64,000 bases of DNA from Amoebophrya sp. A120 (GCA_905178155.1 CAJINV010000003.1:4809863-4873862), one strand, 5' to 3'. Shown: positions 11,401-24,300, numbered from the stretch's first letter. Translations and numbers: made by a program. Notes: generated by a model from the sequence alone, not told the origin.

Positions 11401-14400
11401 CGCGCAGACGGCGAATCACGTCGTCGAGCTTGTCTTCGTGTCGTTGACGTGTGTTCGGGCTCGAGTCCGCAATTTCTTTTTCTTTTTGCTGAAAGGTGTC
11501 TACCTCCGATAGCAGACACGTTATCTCCTTGTCCTGTGCGTCCAACTCATCCGATCGAAGCTTCAGGTCGGCCTTCCGCTCAGCTGCATCCCCCTCGGCG
11601 ACCTCGTGCGCTTGATCGCTGTTCTGCGCTACTAGAGGAGAAGGTTGCTGCCACGGTATGCGAACGTCTTCGAGGCCCATAGACTCTCGCTCGAACTCTT
11701 CGCTCGAGGCTGCTAGCTGTTCTGCCAATTGTGCGCGTTCCTATCACAGGAAAAAACTGTTTCACTGTGACGATTTTGGAAGATCTGCATCACAAGTTTG
11801 TTACACATGACATCATGCGTGCTTCCTAAGGGAAAACACAGCTAAAAACCCAATGTATTGCATGTGTAGCAAGACAAACACATTTGCGTTCCGTTCTATG
11901 CATCACAAGTTCACAGTGAAACAGTTTTTTCTTGTGATAGTTCCTGCTGAATCAGTAGCGCCTCCGCCTCCGCTGTTTGCTCGTCGTTCTCCGCGCGGCG
12001 CACAAACTTTCCCCCTTTGCCGATCCACACCTGACAAGAGTAATGGAGAAAGTGACTGGCTTTCTTTTCAAAACTGCATGTCATCGATCCAAATCAATGT
12101 GTGTGCAGAACATCACGCTTAGGAATTCCCAATACTGATGATGATGATGTTGGCAGTGTGCCCTTGAATATTCCCAATACTCAAATGAAAACAAAATTAT
12201 AATTCGGTCCTCTTACATCGATGTCCGACAACCGGTTTCGATCAGAATAGCCCAGCACACTGGTGTAGTAGTTCTGAACCCATTTTTTGATGTCAATCAC
12301 ACGTGCCGTGCCAGTCAGAGGGTAGATGAACTCCAAACCGTCGTAACGAACCCGGACGCCCGACACAGGAAAATGCATGTTCAATGTCATGTCGTGCGAG
12401 ACTGGGATTGCATCTGTGTGTGAAAGGAAATCAACATTGGCAGTAATTTCGTGTACAAGCATCGATACGCCAATTCTTAAATCTATTTTTATGTTTGTCT
12501 TTGTAACATCAAGTGAGTACAGTGCTTCCACCTCAGTCGAAGCACAAGTGTACTTGTATGGTGCCCTGCCTTCCATAAGTAATCACACTTCTCGAAAAAT
12601 TTGAACTTCCACCATTTCGACTTTTGTACTTAAAGGTATAAAGAACGCAAGCATACCAGCGGGTATCGGGCGAACCTCTTTCACTCCGGCCATGGCGTAT
12701 GGACCTGTGAACTTTGTCAGCACTGCATCAACATTTGCCGGCAATGGCTTCTTGGTGACACGTTCCCAAAGCGCCAAGGCGCGCGCCCGTAGACCCTGCC
12801 ACGCCTCGAAATAAGTACTGCACCCCATGAAGAAGACTTCGCCGGGACGGTCGCTGAAGTTGACCTGGACCGCGTTCTGAATTTCGATAACGCCGCCCTC
12901 TTCGTAGAAAGAGCCGAGCATTTCGTGCATGTTCAGATCTCTTCGTCCCACCATCTTTACCAGTTTTGTAGGGGCTGGTGTCGTTTCCGCCACTTCAGTC
13001 GTTTCCTCTGCTGCTTGTTCTGCTTGCACCATCGGCTCGTCCGACGCCTCGGTACTATCTGCGTTCGCGCTATCGTCATGCATGGATGAATCTGACTCGG
13101 GGTTCGGGCTGTCGTCTTCCATGGCAGCTGACTCGGCAGAGGGGCTTGTAGCGCTTTGAAGATCTTCGCTTTCTTCGACGGCACTACTGGTGGATCCGGA
13201 GAAATCCTCCGCGGGCGAGGACGCCTCTCCGCTTTCTTCCGATTCTGCCGCAGGACTACTAGCTGGTCCAATTGCAGTTTCCGTGGCGTTCTCTACTCCG
13301 GTACTCATCTTCTGCGCATCTTCCTCCTGGGTCGTCCCTGACGCCTGCGGCCGATTTGCCTCCTCCTCCCGCTGCTGTTGCGCTTTGTGGTTCCGTTCCT
13401 CCTCTTCTGTGAGCGGTTCCCACTTGTGGTACATAGTGAGAAAGTGCGTGGGATATTGCTCCTCCGTTCGCCCCGACTGGTCGATTTCGGTGTAGTAGAA
13501 GTGTCTGACCCGCGGCACCAAGTGCGCAACCTGTTCGTTCGGGTGATAGGGAACGAAAATCACCCGACCCTCGTACTGCACCTGCACGAGCGGCTGCGGC
13601 ACTGCGGGGACCAAGGGCACCTCAGCGGTCGCTTCCGAACTGCCGGCAGTGCTTGCTAGTTCGCTTTTGTCGTACTTATTCGTTTCGTGCTGTCCGGCTT
13701 CTGTCCGTTGTTTGCTTTGCGCGGTGTGGAAAGCCTTGTCCACAATGGACCGCACTAGATTTTTCACGCTCGCCTTCTCAATCGCCGCGGCTACAACCTG
13801 CTTCGCGAGGGCGCGCGGATCCTCGACGATGTCGTTGCCCACTTCTTCAGCAGGTACGGGATTATCATTGCCGACCGGTTTGCCGAGGGCCTCCGGAGGT
13901 GGGGATGACGCGTCCATTTCTACTGCCTTCATCACTTTCTCCGTCGAGCTCGTATCAACCGCAGTCGGCTGCGCGAGCAAATTGCGTTCCTTCTTGTCAA
14001 GCTCCAGACCGCTGAGCTCAAACGTCAGCGCATCCATTTGCTGGTCTTGCGCTCCTACAATTCGCGTATCTGTTCCCTCAATATCTCCTTCCGCCGTATA
14101 ATCGGCATCCAGAGACAAAAGGGGCGGCGTCGTCCCCGTCGGACTACCGTCTCCGTCGGGGGAAAGCGACGGGCTCTGGGCCCAAGGCGTGGCTGGACTA
14201 CTGCTCAGGCCGGGGCTGCATCCCGTGGGGCTGGCCTCGGTGGACTCTTGTTCGTAAGCGTCCAAACCGTGATTTTCGAGATTTTTCATGGGTGATGTGC
14301 AGGGACGCGGGTCGCCTGGGGGCATAACTTTGTCCACGTCAAGGTTTCCCAGGTGATACAAGCGGTCGCGGCTCCGCTCGAGCGCAGTTGCCGCGCTGTC

Positions 14401-14940
14401 TACTCCGCGGTTCGAAGTGGACAACGGAAGCTGCAGCATTTTCTCCACACTCCTGGCACCATCTTCGAACGGATGCGATTGCGCAGAAATGGATGTTGCA
14501 GTTGTTGTGCCTCTGTCTTCATCCCCACCCTCCCGCAAAGGGGTGCCGGACCGACTCTGCGGCAAATCATCTGCGTAGTGATTGTACCGCGGCTGGCGCA
14601 GGAACGATAGTGACGCTGCTTGCTGGTCCGCCACCGAGTGCTCGCCAGTAAGTGTAGCACCAGGTTGTAGATGGTCCTTGCTAGTACTGCTCGCACCGTC
14701 AACCTCTCCTGGCTCAGTTGCCACGGCTTGTTGATCACCGCCCGCGCCGCCGGCTGTCGATGTCAGTGAGCTGGTACTTCCGTCCAGCAGCAGCTGCCGC
14801 ACACGTGACTGGCGGGGGCCAGTTGACGGTGAAAAGGAGCCCTCTGTCGGCTTCGGCAACAATAGAAAGGGCTTGCAGAGCAGGCAAATGAGAGTAGCCG
14901 TCCAACGAAGCCACACCGTGTCGGGTCTCATCGCCAACAT
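8444..14940 (-). CDS. Giant multi-exon protein with C-terminal AN1 zinc finger
   Basis: Reconstructed exons: 14940-12657, 12413-12217, 12030-11942, then 11738 or so to 8444. Two GT-AG introns (12414-12656 and 12031-12216) join in phase, giving PIPADAIPVSHDM and then SDIDVWIGKGGKF. An introner at 11742-11939 sits between LIQQE and RAQLAEQL. The total is a multiple of three (about 1954 aa; about 1906 if the element at 10213-10351 is also removed). The N-terminus has a hydrophobic stretch (WLRWTATLICLLCKPFLLL) that could be a signal anchor. Three folded-looking blocks are separated by acidic, Ser/Thr-rich linkers. The last 60 residues are a clear AN1 finger: CxxC, KRVGLTGFSCPCGGLFCSKH, then Cys/His. 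AN1 fingers occur in ubiquitin-linked stress proteins; the other domains I do not recognise. Start is the first ATG of the open frame. Confidence 0.75.
10213..10351 (-). mobile_element. Introner-like element, in-frame (family F)
   Basis: The two ends are an inverted repeat of about 36 bp with about 32 matches, beginning tatcctgtgcaaaagtatcg on the minus strand. The 139-bp element plus 5 bp is 144 bp, an exact multiple of three, and contains no stop in the host frame, so it reads through as a Cys/Trp-rich segment (YRIRINALQHESWTL) unlike the flanking Pro-rich text. The flanking 5-mers (gcgaa, cggaa) match only partly, so the duplication has decayed or the boundary is shifted. The repeat itself supplies a GT donor (CCT then GTGCAA) and an AG acceptor (TGCACAG), giving a possible 129-bp GT-AG intron, also in frame. 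Confidence 0.65.
11742..11939 (-). mobile_element. Introner element (family D)
   Basis: Inverted ends of 29 bp with 28 matches (tatcacaggaaaaaactgtt at the left). Exact 5-bp duplication gttcc at 11737-11741 and 11940-11944. Removing the element plus one copy joins two coiled-coil coding segments in frame (IQQE to RAQLAEQ). With the duplication the excised piece can be drawn as starting GA and ending AG on the minus strand; no GT-AG choice restores the frame. 198 bp. Confidence 0.85.
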
Positions 14941-14946
14941 CTTCAC

Positions 14947-15353
14947 TTTAGCTTCACTTCAATGTCATAGTCACGTAGAAGCGTCGTTGTGGGAAAAAGA
15001 ACAAAAGAACCAAAAACTGTGCGATTGGCGATAAACGATGAAGTGATGCCCAGGTGTAAAATCTAGACTCTTGACGATCAACAAATATTATTTGTTGATC
15101 CACATAGTTAGTTAATTGACGGCATCTATCTATGCTTCAGACCATATACAGAACACCAAAAGAATGAACGAATTCGAATTTAAATACCGATATCCGCATG
15201 AATTGCGAAGCTGCTACAGAATGGAGTGGAACACAGCGGTCGAGCTTGCGTCGCATTGCCGCGGTCGAACAAAAACACACGATCGTGTTCAGGTTCAATC
15301 TATCATAGTTGATACATTTTTGCTCATTATCTTTATGGTGTCGTTGTTGGTTT
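14947..15353. other. Intergenic, nothing seen
   Basis: About 400 bp AT-rich DNA between the FRA10AC1-like gene stop and the start of the AN1 protein gene. A short AAATATTATTTGTTGATC-like palindromic patch near 15080-15100 is the only feature noted. Confidence 0.4.
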
Positions 15354-16604
15354 TTAGGAAAACATGTCGTCAAGAAAATCCTCTGCAGCCCTGCCGGAAG
15401 AACTTGCTTTGTCAACACGAGCTCCTGGTATGGGCTTGGCTGCCATTCGCTCAAGTTCCAGCAGATCTGCCTCGTCAATGTCAGCGTCGGACAGAGGACC
15501 AGCTGCCGTTGGCTCAGCCCTGCTGCGCCGTTGCAGCTCCCCTTCTTCATCGTCGCTCTCTTCTTCCGAGGAGGACGAAGATCCGCGTTTTTTCCGCTTC
15601 TTCTTTTCTTTTTTTCGCTTCTCCTTTCTTGCTTTCTTCTCGGCCTTCTTCCTTTCTTTTCGCTTCTTCTTCAGATGCACATAGTTCAGCTGGAAAGCGC
15701 AGGCCACGCACAATTTTATCTTGACCAGCGCCTGCTTCTGCGCCCCTTGTTCCATGTACACAAAGTTGACCTCGTAGCTTTTCAGATGGTTGCATTTCTC
15801 GCAGTGCTTGCTGCCGCAGACAAACTGTCCCTTGCCCTGGCGCACTTCTTGCGCGGTGCGCCAGCGAAACCCAAACTGGTTCCGCTTGTAGTTGCGCAGG
15901 TCGCCCAGTACATACTCCTTAAACAACCGGTCGTAGTACTTTTGTGCCAGCTTGACTGCTGCGCCGCCGGCGCTGCTGTGCCCGCCAGGATCCTCGTCCG
16001 GAATGAACTGGTGGAATTCGCGTAGCAGGGCCAGGTCGGATTTCGGATCGGGTCGTTTCAGCACGCGCGTACTGCTACTCGCCGCAGCTGCGTGTGCTTC
16101 CGACTGGGACAGGTCTTTGTTGGCTTCCCGCCTCTGGTACTCCTCTCGGCTGTCGGCTAAATTGTACTGCAGTTGCTCCATCAGGAAGCGATGCTTGGCC
16201 AGCCGCCGGCGCTCCGCCTCGTCCTCGGCGTGAATCGTTTTCATCCCCGCCTCCGGCTTCTTGTTGTCCACCGCGCTAGTGTGCCAGGAGGCATCCTGGC
16301 CGAATGTGGTGCTCCGGGGCGGCAAAATTTTCTCCTCGCCGATTCCCTCCGGTCGCGTTCGCTGCCCCACGGCGACCGAAGCGGACGACGTGGCGTTCGG
16401 ATTTTGCAGCGAGATGTGCGCCCGTCCCGAAGCTTGCCGCAGCAGGTAATTTGTGCCGTCCGTGCCGGCGGTCGGGGGCGCGAAAGCCTTCCGTCGCTTG
16501 CCCGGACGCCGGAATTCGCTGTCCGAGGAATCGTCGTCCTCGTCCGAACCGCCGTATTTGTTCATGCCGCCGCCGCCGGCTTTCTGGTGATGAGAAGACC
16601 GCAT
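15354..16604 (-). CDS. FRA10AC1: FRA10AC1 family protein
   Basis: 416 aa from the ATG at 16604, single exon (the frame is open a little further 5' but lacks another ATG). The central block, about residues 160-310, carries the family's signature: KYYDRLFKEYVLGDL, FGFRWRTAQEVRQGKGQF, then CGSKHCEKCNHLKSYEVNF with the paired cysteines expected to bind metal, and KIKLCVACAFQLNYVH. A Lys/Arg/Glu-rich helix (about 45 residues) follows, then a Ser/Glu tract and a short acidic tail. In animals and plants FRA10AC1 is a nuclear protein linked to the spliceosome; that role is family knowledge, not shown here. The presence of an ordinary splicing-linked gene next to introner-bearing genes is suggestive but not evidence of a link. 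All key residues look intact. Confidence 0.88.
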   Translation of the reverse strand: MRSSHHQKAGGGGMNKYGGSDEDDDSSDSEFRRPGKRRKAFAPPTAGTDGTNYLLRQASGRAHISLQNPNATSSASVAVGQRTRPEGIGEEKILPPRSTTFGQDASWHTSAVDNKKPEAGMKTIHAEDEAERRRLAKHRFLMEQLQYNLADSREEYQRREANKDLSQSEAHAAAASSSTRVLKRPDPKSDLALLREFHQFIPDEDPGGHSSAGGAAVKLAQKYYDRLFKEYVLGDLRNYKRNQFGFRWRTAQEVRQGKGQFVCGSKHCEKCNHLKSYEVNFVYMEQGAQKQALVKIKLCVACAFQLNYVHLKKKRKERKKAEKKARKEKRKKEKKKRKKRGSSSSSEEESDDEEGELQRRSRAEPTAAGPLSDADIDEADLLELERMAAKPIPGARVDKASSSGRAAEDFLDDMFS

Positions 16605-18399
16605 GTCGTGACTGAGAAAATGACTCAAGAAAAAAGTGTAAGTATTTATGTCTCTACGTGGTACTGCTTTTATCTCTAAGTACCGTAGCTAGTAACCTGT
16701 GGCTGTGCTACACTGAAAAACAAAAGCAATCAAAAAAATCGTTACTCGTCCCTACAAAAACAGTCTAAGTTTTTTATTCTATCTATCAATATATCGCCAC
16801 TTCAATCATGCGAGGGCCTGGTTACGGTTGGATCAGAAATAGCAACCAAGATTCTTTGAGATCGTCGCACGAAGGACTTCGACCTCAGAAAAAAGTCAAT
16901 TCTGTATCTGTTCTTTTTTGAGTTCATATCGGATCGCCCAATTTCCAACTCCGTTTTTGGCCGCATGCTTATGCTAGAAGCGGATGCACAATCACCGCGG
17001 AATATACTGCGTCAGCATTGAATCCCCATGACGGCAGCATGATGATCGCAGGATTTGAGACAACGAACAAGTGTCAGAGTGGTCAACGTCGTCAGTGGCA
17101 TCCTTTTGCTTGTTGGCGTACTTTTTAAAACAGTTATAGTATCCTTCGAATTCTTTGCCTTTTAGCAGGTGAAGCTCCAATAATTTGGCTGAGTACGTAG
17201 GCCACGACACATCACTGATCATCGGTAACCAGAAGTTCAAGCAATAAACGTGCGGATACAACATCATACCAAAAAAAATGAGGTTTGTGACTACATCATG
17301 GTCTGTCTCTAGGAGAAGTCGATACCTACTCACAAGAAGGAGGAGTGGGGTCCTAGTGTGTGAAAGCAGAGCAGTGCTTCGTCGAGTTTGCAAGTGCAAC
17401 TGAAGCGCAAGTCACTATTAATTGTGGAAATAGAAAAGCGACAATTTGGGCCTGCTAGACTTTTCCTTTTCCAATTCCAGGTTTACCAGTTCTAGGTGTC
17501 ATAGCACAGCCGCTTTGCCTTTAGGTTTGCTTACCACCCTCCGGGTAGAAAACCATTCAAAAAATTTAATTCGCTTCTTCTACAAAAATAAGCATGTAGA
17601 ACGATCAAAACAATGAATCAATTATAGTTAGAATTTGTAAGTACGTTATTTTTGTCCTTTTTCACTTTCGAAAAACAAAAACGAGTTGTGATTGTCTCTC
17701 AACAAAGATGATGCACAACTAGTTTGTCTTCGCAAATAGGATGGGAGACGTGGCAGACCTAAAATTTGTCGGTATCGCCGGTGACAGTGTCTAGATGCAA
17801 CGACAGGTCCTCCTCCTCCCAGTAGACAATCAAAGGAAACTCCAGAGACCGACGTTGTTGTTTATTTTATCTTACGCTGCTCGTACTAGAATGATGAAAC
17901 AAATGAAACGCAACTTTATCAAACGTAAACAACATCAGGCCACTCGGACAAGCAAACAAAGCGAAAGACACGACCACCTTGTGTTTTTCGATATTATTTC
18001 GGTTTGGTACACATGAAACTTCATCGGGGGAGGTTCGAACCAACTGTGGTAGAATAATCCACTGGAGATGACGATCCCGACAATAGCAAAACTCCCTGCT
18101 GCTATCTCCGCAAAATTAAAAAAGCCGCCGAAAGAAATCGTTACCGTTCCCATTCGACGGATTCATGTTTGTTCTTTGAAAGAATTTACTGTCAATCCTC
18201 TGACAAAATCTATTCAGTTCAGTACCAGTTATCTTCTATCAATCTTGCGGCTGTCACGCCTAAAGCTCTTCATCAACATCAAACCCAATATCACAACCTT
18301 GTGTCGTATCCGCACGAAGATCATGTTTAGAGTCTTGTTCATCTTGGCGGGAACATTTCCTCACCCTGACCGCCTCCGCCTGTCACAATGGATAAGAAG
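16605..18399. other. Long AT-rich intergenic stretch
   Basis: About 1.8 kb without a gene I can support. A 135-codon minus-strand ORF at 16992-17399 has a plausible hydrophobic segment (LIFFGMMLYPHVYCLNFWL) but no flanking splice sites or recognisable family, so it is left as a possibility only. Composition is clearly more AT-rich than the neighbouring exons. Confidence 0.4.
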
Positions 18400-21300
18400 C
18401 TAGTGCGGAAACAGATTTGGATCGAACTTTTTCAACAAACTGGAAAGGTAGGCGGACCAATTGCTGACGTCCGCGCGGGTCCGGTTCTGGACTACCTTTT
18501 CGATCGAAGCCATGCACTCCTGGAGTTTGCCCTCTCCGCGGTTGGCGCACAGGCCGTACAGAAAGCGCATCACCCGAAAATCAAAGTCGTCCGCTTCCAA
18601 GACAGCTGAGCCCTTCGCCAACACCTCGGCCACCGCGGCGTTCACGCAGTCTTTTACAGCGCGCTTGTCTGTGATTTTTAATGCCGCACTTTTTACTTTG
18701 GACGTCTATTAAGCGGAACAAAGAACTCAAACTTCCAAAAAGTGCACTTAAAAATTCTAGTTCCATCGATCCATCTCTGCGTAGCAAAAAAAAAAAAGTC
18801 ACCTGAAAACTCCTCTTCGTGACTATTCTCGGGCTTGGAGTCTTGCTCAGCCCTCAGAACCTGTTCATCCATTTCTGCACTGCTTGCAACGGCGGTCTCG
18901 GTACCTACAAATCACGAGTTGCTTTGCTCCCACTGGTTCGCGCTTCTGTGTTCGCACCGCCTTCATTTTCATTGATACCAGTGACAGCATAAATCGCATT
19001 GAAAACGATAATGAAGCGCTACCGATTTGAAGCTCGCTGAACCAGCCTCAAACTCAACGTGAAATAAGCAATAAAGGCACCAGAAAGAACTAAACACTAC
19101 CCGCCGCTGCACCTGACTCGTTATCCCCGTTTCGCTCCGACGCGGCGGTCGTTACCGCAGCACGCCGGTCACCGCGCATGGGTGGACGAAAGGACCCTGG
19201 CGCGAACTGGTGCGGGTTGTAGGCGTAGTAGTTGTAGTGATACCCATGATACCATGAGTCGTAGGCAGCCGGATGGTAGTAGAAAGCATGCATCGGAAAG
19301 TAATTTTCGCTAGGCCCGTAGGCGCCTGGAGGTGGATGTCCCCACATGTCGTAGTGGTGCGAGGTGCCTACGCGTGGTCCTCGACCGTAATAGTGTTCAC
19401 CGCCCACCTGTCGCTGTGCCTGCTGCAGCGCTGCGTTAGATGTTGAAGCCGACGTTCCATTCGTACTACTACCTCCCATGCGTGCCACGACCGGGCCGCG
19501 AGGGCCACTGCGATGCTGAGAGCCTGACCGCGGATGATCGGTGGCAAGAAGCGCTGGAGCTCCGGTTTGCTTCATCGTGCTCAAGTGATCTTCACCCGCG
19601 TCGCTACATTCCTCGACGTCAGTGTTTTGCTGAAGATCTTTCTCCACAACGACGACCCCGCCGGCGGCCTTTGATGCCTCAACCGCAATATTATTGTGTA
19701 CGCGATCGCCCACCGCTTCGCGCCCACCCACTTTTCCGAACAGTTCCTCGTCTTCTTGCAGCGTGGGCGTATCGAGCACAAGATCTGGCGAAGATAACAG
19801 CGACGTGCTGTCGTTCAATTTCTTGATCGTTGTCACGTCCAGGGTTGTGTCCAAGTCGGCACGGGTGCTCAGCAGCTTCGACGGCGTCGTGGACAGCTCT
19901 TTTGGGCGGGGCGGTGAATCGAACCCAAAAACGTCATTCTTGCTGCACATGCGGTCGTCCTGTAGTTCATCCACCTCTTGGTCTTCTTCCACCTGCTCTT
20001 TGTCAAGAACGCGACCACGCGCCTTGTTGTGCAGGTCGACGGTAGCAGGCTGCGAATCGGCGAAAAAGGTTCTCGACGGCGCTGGAGCAGAAACTACGTC
20101 CTGTTGTAGTTCCTTCTGTGCGCCAAAATTGCTCTTCACTTTCGCTGAATACGCTGCGGCACCGGGGACTTTGCTTCGCCCCGACCAAGCGTTGGTCGGA
20201 GTAGTGGACAGCTCCTTCACTTGGACCACCTCGACAGAACCGAAGTCCAACAAACCGGCCGCCGAGGGCAGAAGCGGGTCCTGCTTAACGGCTCCCAAAG
20301 CGCTAGGTTCGTTGTCATTCAGGCTCAAGCCCGTCTCAACAGCCCCTTCATCGTCATTGTTGGGAACAATCTTCACAGCTGGAGACGGAGACGAAGCACG
20401 CCACGCCTTGCGAATCGCCTCGGAGGTGCAGGTGCGACCCGCGTGCATGATTTTTGATGTGCGCGACGAATCCGCAGGACTTATCCGTTTCACGGCTCGT
20501 CCACTCAATATGCTGATCTGCTCCTTTTCTGACGCCGCAGTCGGTTTGATGTCGCCGGTAGTACACACATCATCGTCATCCGCAGCGGCGGCCACGGCAT
20601 CGGCAATGAGATTCTTGCTCATCTTTGGCGTTACGCTTCTACTTCTCAGATCCTGCTGCTGCTCCTGCTGCAGCTTCGTATCTACTACATCTCCAGTCGC
20701 GGCGGGGGTTGCGACGACCGTCTTATTGACCTCCGATCCGCCTTCCTGTGTGGACCCTGCTGCGCTTCGCTGCGTGTGCGTCGGCAGATGCTTTCCGGAA
20801 AAACTCTCCCGCGTCCGTCTCCCGCCGTAACTGAACGATGGCGGATACCGGTACGGATCGTAGTGCCCGTAATACGGGGCCCACATTCCGGCATTGTGCG
20901 GCGGTGGCCTGATGTTGGGAGGTAAACAAGTTCATGAACGATGCCACCAAGCCTAAGTATACAACTACACACGCCTTACAGCATACTCACCTGAAGCAAG
21001 AGAACAATATGGAAATGCGAAACTGGTATCACTATCAATATCAAGTTAGTAAAATGACATCCAAGCTGGTGTTGTCCGGATAGTATACTTATTTCATGTA
21101 CCACCATTGGCCTCGGTTTCGGGATTGCCAGTGTTGCGTCGGATATAACTCGTTGGCACGCTGATCGAAATGTGTAGTCCGCGAGTCCGCTCGCGCCCCA
21201 GCACCCACGCAACTTTTGCTACGATCATCTGTGCCGGTTTTCATGATATTCTCAGCAGCAGTGGGGCTTGTGCCGTCTGCACTCAAAGATGCAGTCACAT

Positions 21301-24300
21301 CCTCAGACCTTTGCTTCTCTTCCGCACCAGCCTCCTTCGCACGACTTGGACTCATCACCAGCGACATCTTGTTGGGAAGCTCGATTTCCAAAGCGGCAGA
21401 TGTTGCAGGTCCACTTGCGTTCTTGTCATTTCGGTCAGCATCCGTCATAGGCGCAACTTGTGCAGCTGCGGTAGTCGACGTGCGAATGTCCTTCACGTTC
21501 ACGTCCTCCTCCATGCCTCCTTGTGCTTTTGCCGTAGTTGCACTCTTTTCACCCATGGCGGTTCTTTGTAGCCTGACGAGGTCCCGTTGGAACCGCCGCT
21601 TGGCTTCCAACCGAACTCGGGCGGGAATGGGGTGGTGCGGACGAGTGGACTTGTTGGTCATTTGCGACGGCAGTGTGACAAGTTCTTTACTACCCAGCCT
21701 TGTTTTGCTCACCGTAGAGTCACGACGACGACCACGATCATACCTCATGATACCAGTTCCCGCCTGCAAGCAGCTGTCGCTTCCCGCGCGCAGCCGCGAC
21801 CGACTCGGAATGATCCCAGAGGTGGCCGCTGCACCTCTGTGCGATAGACCACGATAGTGGCTGTGCTGGTACGCGGCCGCGCCTGCGTACGGCGAAATGT
21901 GTCGTGAGGCGGGGTAGTAGCCCATTGATGTTCCGAATTGCGCATAGTAGTTTCTGGCGTTGTAATTGTAGTAAGCAGCGGGATTGTAGCCGTACCTGCA
22001 AAATGCAGGGTAACCATGCACGTCAGCCCCGCCGGGGCCTGCCCGCATGATCATGGGGTTGTTGTTGCCTGCTCCATTTGATGGAGGTCCTCCAGTGTAG
22101 GGAACCAAGCCGAGTTGCTGCGGCTCCGCACCAGTTGAACCAGAAGATGAACCTTCCGGTCCAGTTGAAACTGCTGCACTGGGACCTGTAGAATTTGGAG
22201 GAGATTGCGGCGCTACCGCAGAGCCGGCGCCCTTCCCCACCACCCCAGCGAGCGGTCCGGAAACCGGTCCCACAAAGCGGCTTCGTTGCCCCGGACCGTA
22301 GCTTGGTGGCCCGGCAAAAGCACCCGGCGGCATCCAGTAGCCGTAGGGTGAAGGAGCGGCAAACGGCGGAACCATTCCAGGGTGCATCATCATCGCGCCG
22401 GGGTGCATCATCATGGCACCAGGATGGAATCTCGCCCCCTTTCCGTTTCCTTTCATCATCTGTTGCTGGTAATGTGCATACTGAGCAGCGGCCGCCCCTT
22501 TGTGATGAATCAGGGTCATGTCACCTCCAGGCCGTTTGTTCTGCTGGTACGCCAGTGCCAGGGCAAGCGTTTTCTTTGTCTCTGAGAGAGGCTTCTGCTC
22601 AACACTCGACTGGACAGCAGAGGACTCTCTCCCCTGTCGTGGTGAACCACCGAGCGTGCCTTTGTTCGCTACGACAGGGACTACCGCTGTCACCGTGCTG
22701 GCGTCTTTCTGCTCTGCCGCTTGAGTACTTTGTTCCAAGAACGCCGGGCCAGCACACAGATTAGCTTGCTCTTTTCCTTCCTTGCTTTTTGGAGTGGACG
22801 CGATTTTCGTTTTCCGCTCACGCTTCTCCGACAATGAACGTTTCATCTGTTGGTTATTTTGGTCGAGCGTTTTCTTCGCTTTAGACTTGGACTTTCCCCG
22901 CTTTGCAGAAGCCAATAGCTTGCTGGCCCCTAATTCCTCGTCCTGCACGCCGGATGCCGCTGCCGTCACCGAAACAACCGGCTTCGTGCTGCTCCCAGCC
23001 GTGACATCGGACGCCGATCCTTGCTTAGTGGTCGACTTGCTGGTCAGAGGGTGTTCCTCCTCCGGATCTTGCGATGTTGATGCGTCGCTTCTACTTGGTG
23101 GGAACCCAGCGGTTGATTTTTTCTTCTTCTTCTTTTGGTGGTCGCCGCGCGTCTCCGCAGAAGCGCCACGAACTTTCTCTTCGCCTGAATCGTCCGCGTC
23201 TTTCTCTGCGGCGTCGCGCTTTCCACCTTTTGTCCTTTTATTTGTCTTGTCTTCGGCGCTGGTCTTGACTTTACGAGATTGCTTTCGCCGCTTCTTCTCC
23301 AGGTCGTCTCCGGTTGGAATGGGTCCCGTCGGAACTGGCCTAACCACGGCCAACTCGTGGTCAGCCTCAGCGCCTTCAACATCGCCGTTGCTACGCTGAG
23401 CCGAAGCACCATGATCGTACTCCCGAATGCTCCACTTCCCATTTTCGCCTTTCCGTCCGGAAAAAGACTTCGAACGGTAACGACCTGTTTTGTTTCACTA
23501 CACGACTTTGCACTACTGCGAGTTCTATCTCGAGACACATGTAGCAAGAGTGAATGTGGAAACTTCAATCATGCTCTGGATTTCACACTTCTCCCGCCAC
23601 AGTATGTAGCGGTGGGTAAAACAAAGTAAGAGCAACAGATACACGTCAAGAACTACGTCATTGAACGAAATCTTCGAGTGGTATTATACCGTAACTTCCG
23701 TTCCAGACTTTACCGCCTTTACCCTTCTGCGGCTGCTTCGCTTTCCAACCGGAGTCACCAAATCGAGAGCTCCACAACGATTTGGAGTCGTAAAACGCAG
23801 GCGAGGGGCCCTTTGCGTAACAAGCGTCGGGAGAACAGTAACTGGGTGTCGTCACCACAAAAGGCCCGGCGCCCTTGCCTTTCCCTGAAGATGCGTTCTT
23901 GTGCGGCAGCAATATGTTCGGCTGCTCGTCCAATGCGGTGCTGAAAGGGCCGCTGTAATTTTTAGTATTATGACCGAACAACATCGCTGGGTCACCAGAA
24001 GGTTTCATCGCTTTACCCTTCTGACATCCCCCCAACATCTTCGCCCCTCCTTTACCGGCAGCTTTAGCTCCCTTGCGCACGGCCTTTCCGCCGGTCGTGG
24101 GCCCCCCGCCAGCGCCGACCCCACCGCCATCGTTTTCAGCAACGTCCACTTGGTCTGCATCCGGGGAGGCGACGTGTTCCCAGGGACATTTCGCTCCGCG
24201 CGGACACCAGCCTTTCTTGACAAAATCCCAGCACGTGTTCCAAGAGGCTTTGGGCCGTTTGTTGTTGGAAACGTCCTGGTGACAGATCACGTGGCTCGGA

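Noticed and set aside
12583-12585. Stop-codon read-through or selenocysteine at an in-frame TGA
   Set aside because: A GT-AG intron covering the TGA joins the two parts in phase and removes an AT-rich segment.
16992-17399. 135-codon minus-strand ORF with a hydrophobic stretch
   Set aside because: AT-rich surroundings, no supporting exons or family; noted only in the gap entry.
19694-20830. Long plus-strand ORF (378 codons)
   Set aside because: It is the antisense shadow of the CCCH gene's third exon, whose phases, composition and splice sites all fit the minus strand.
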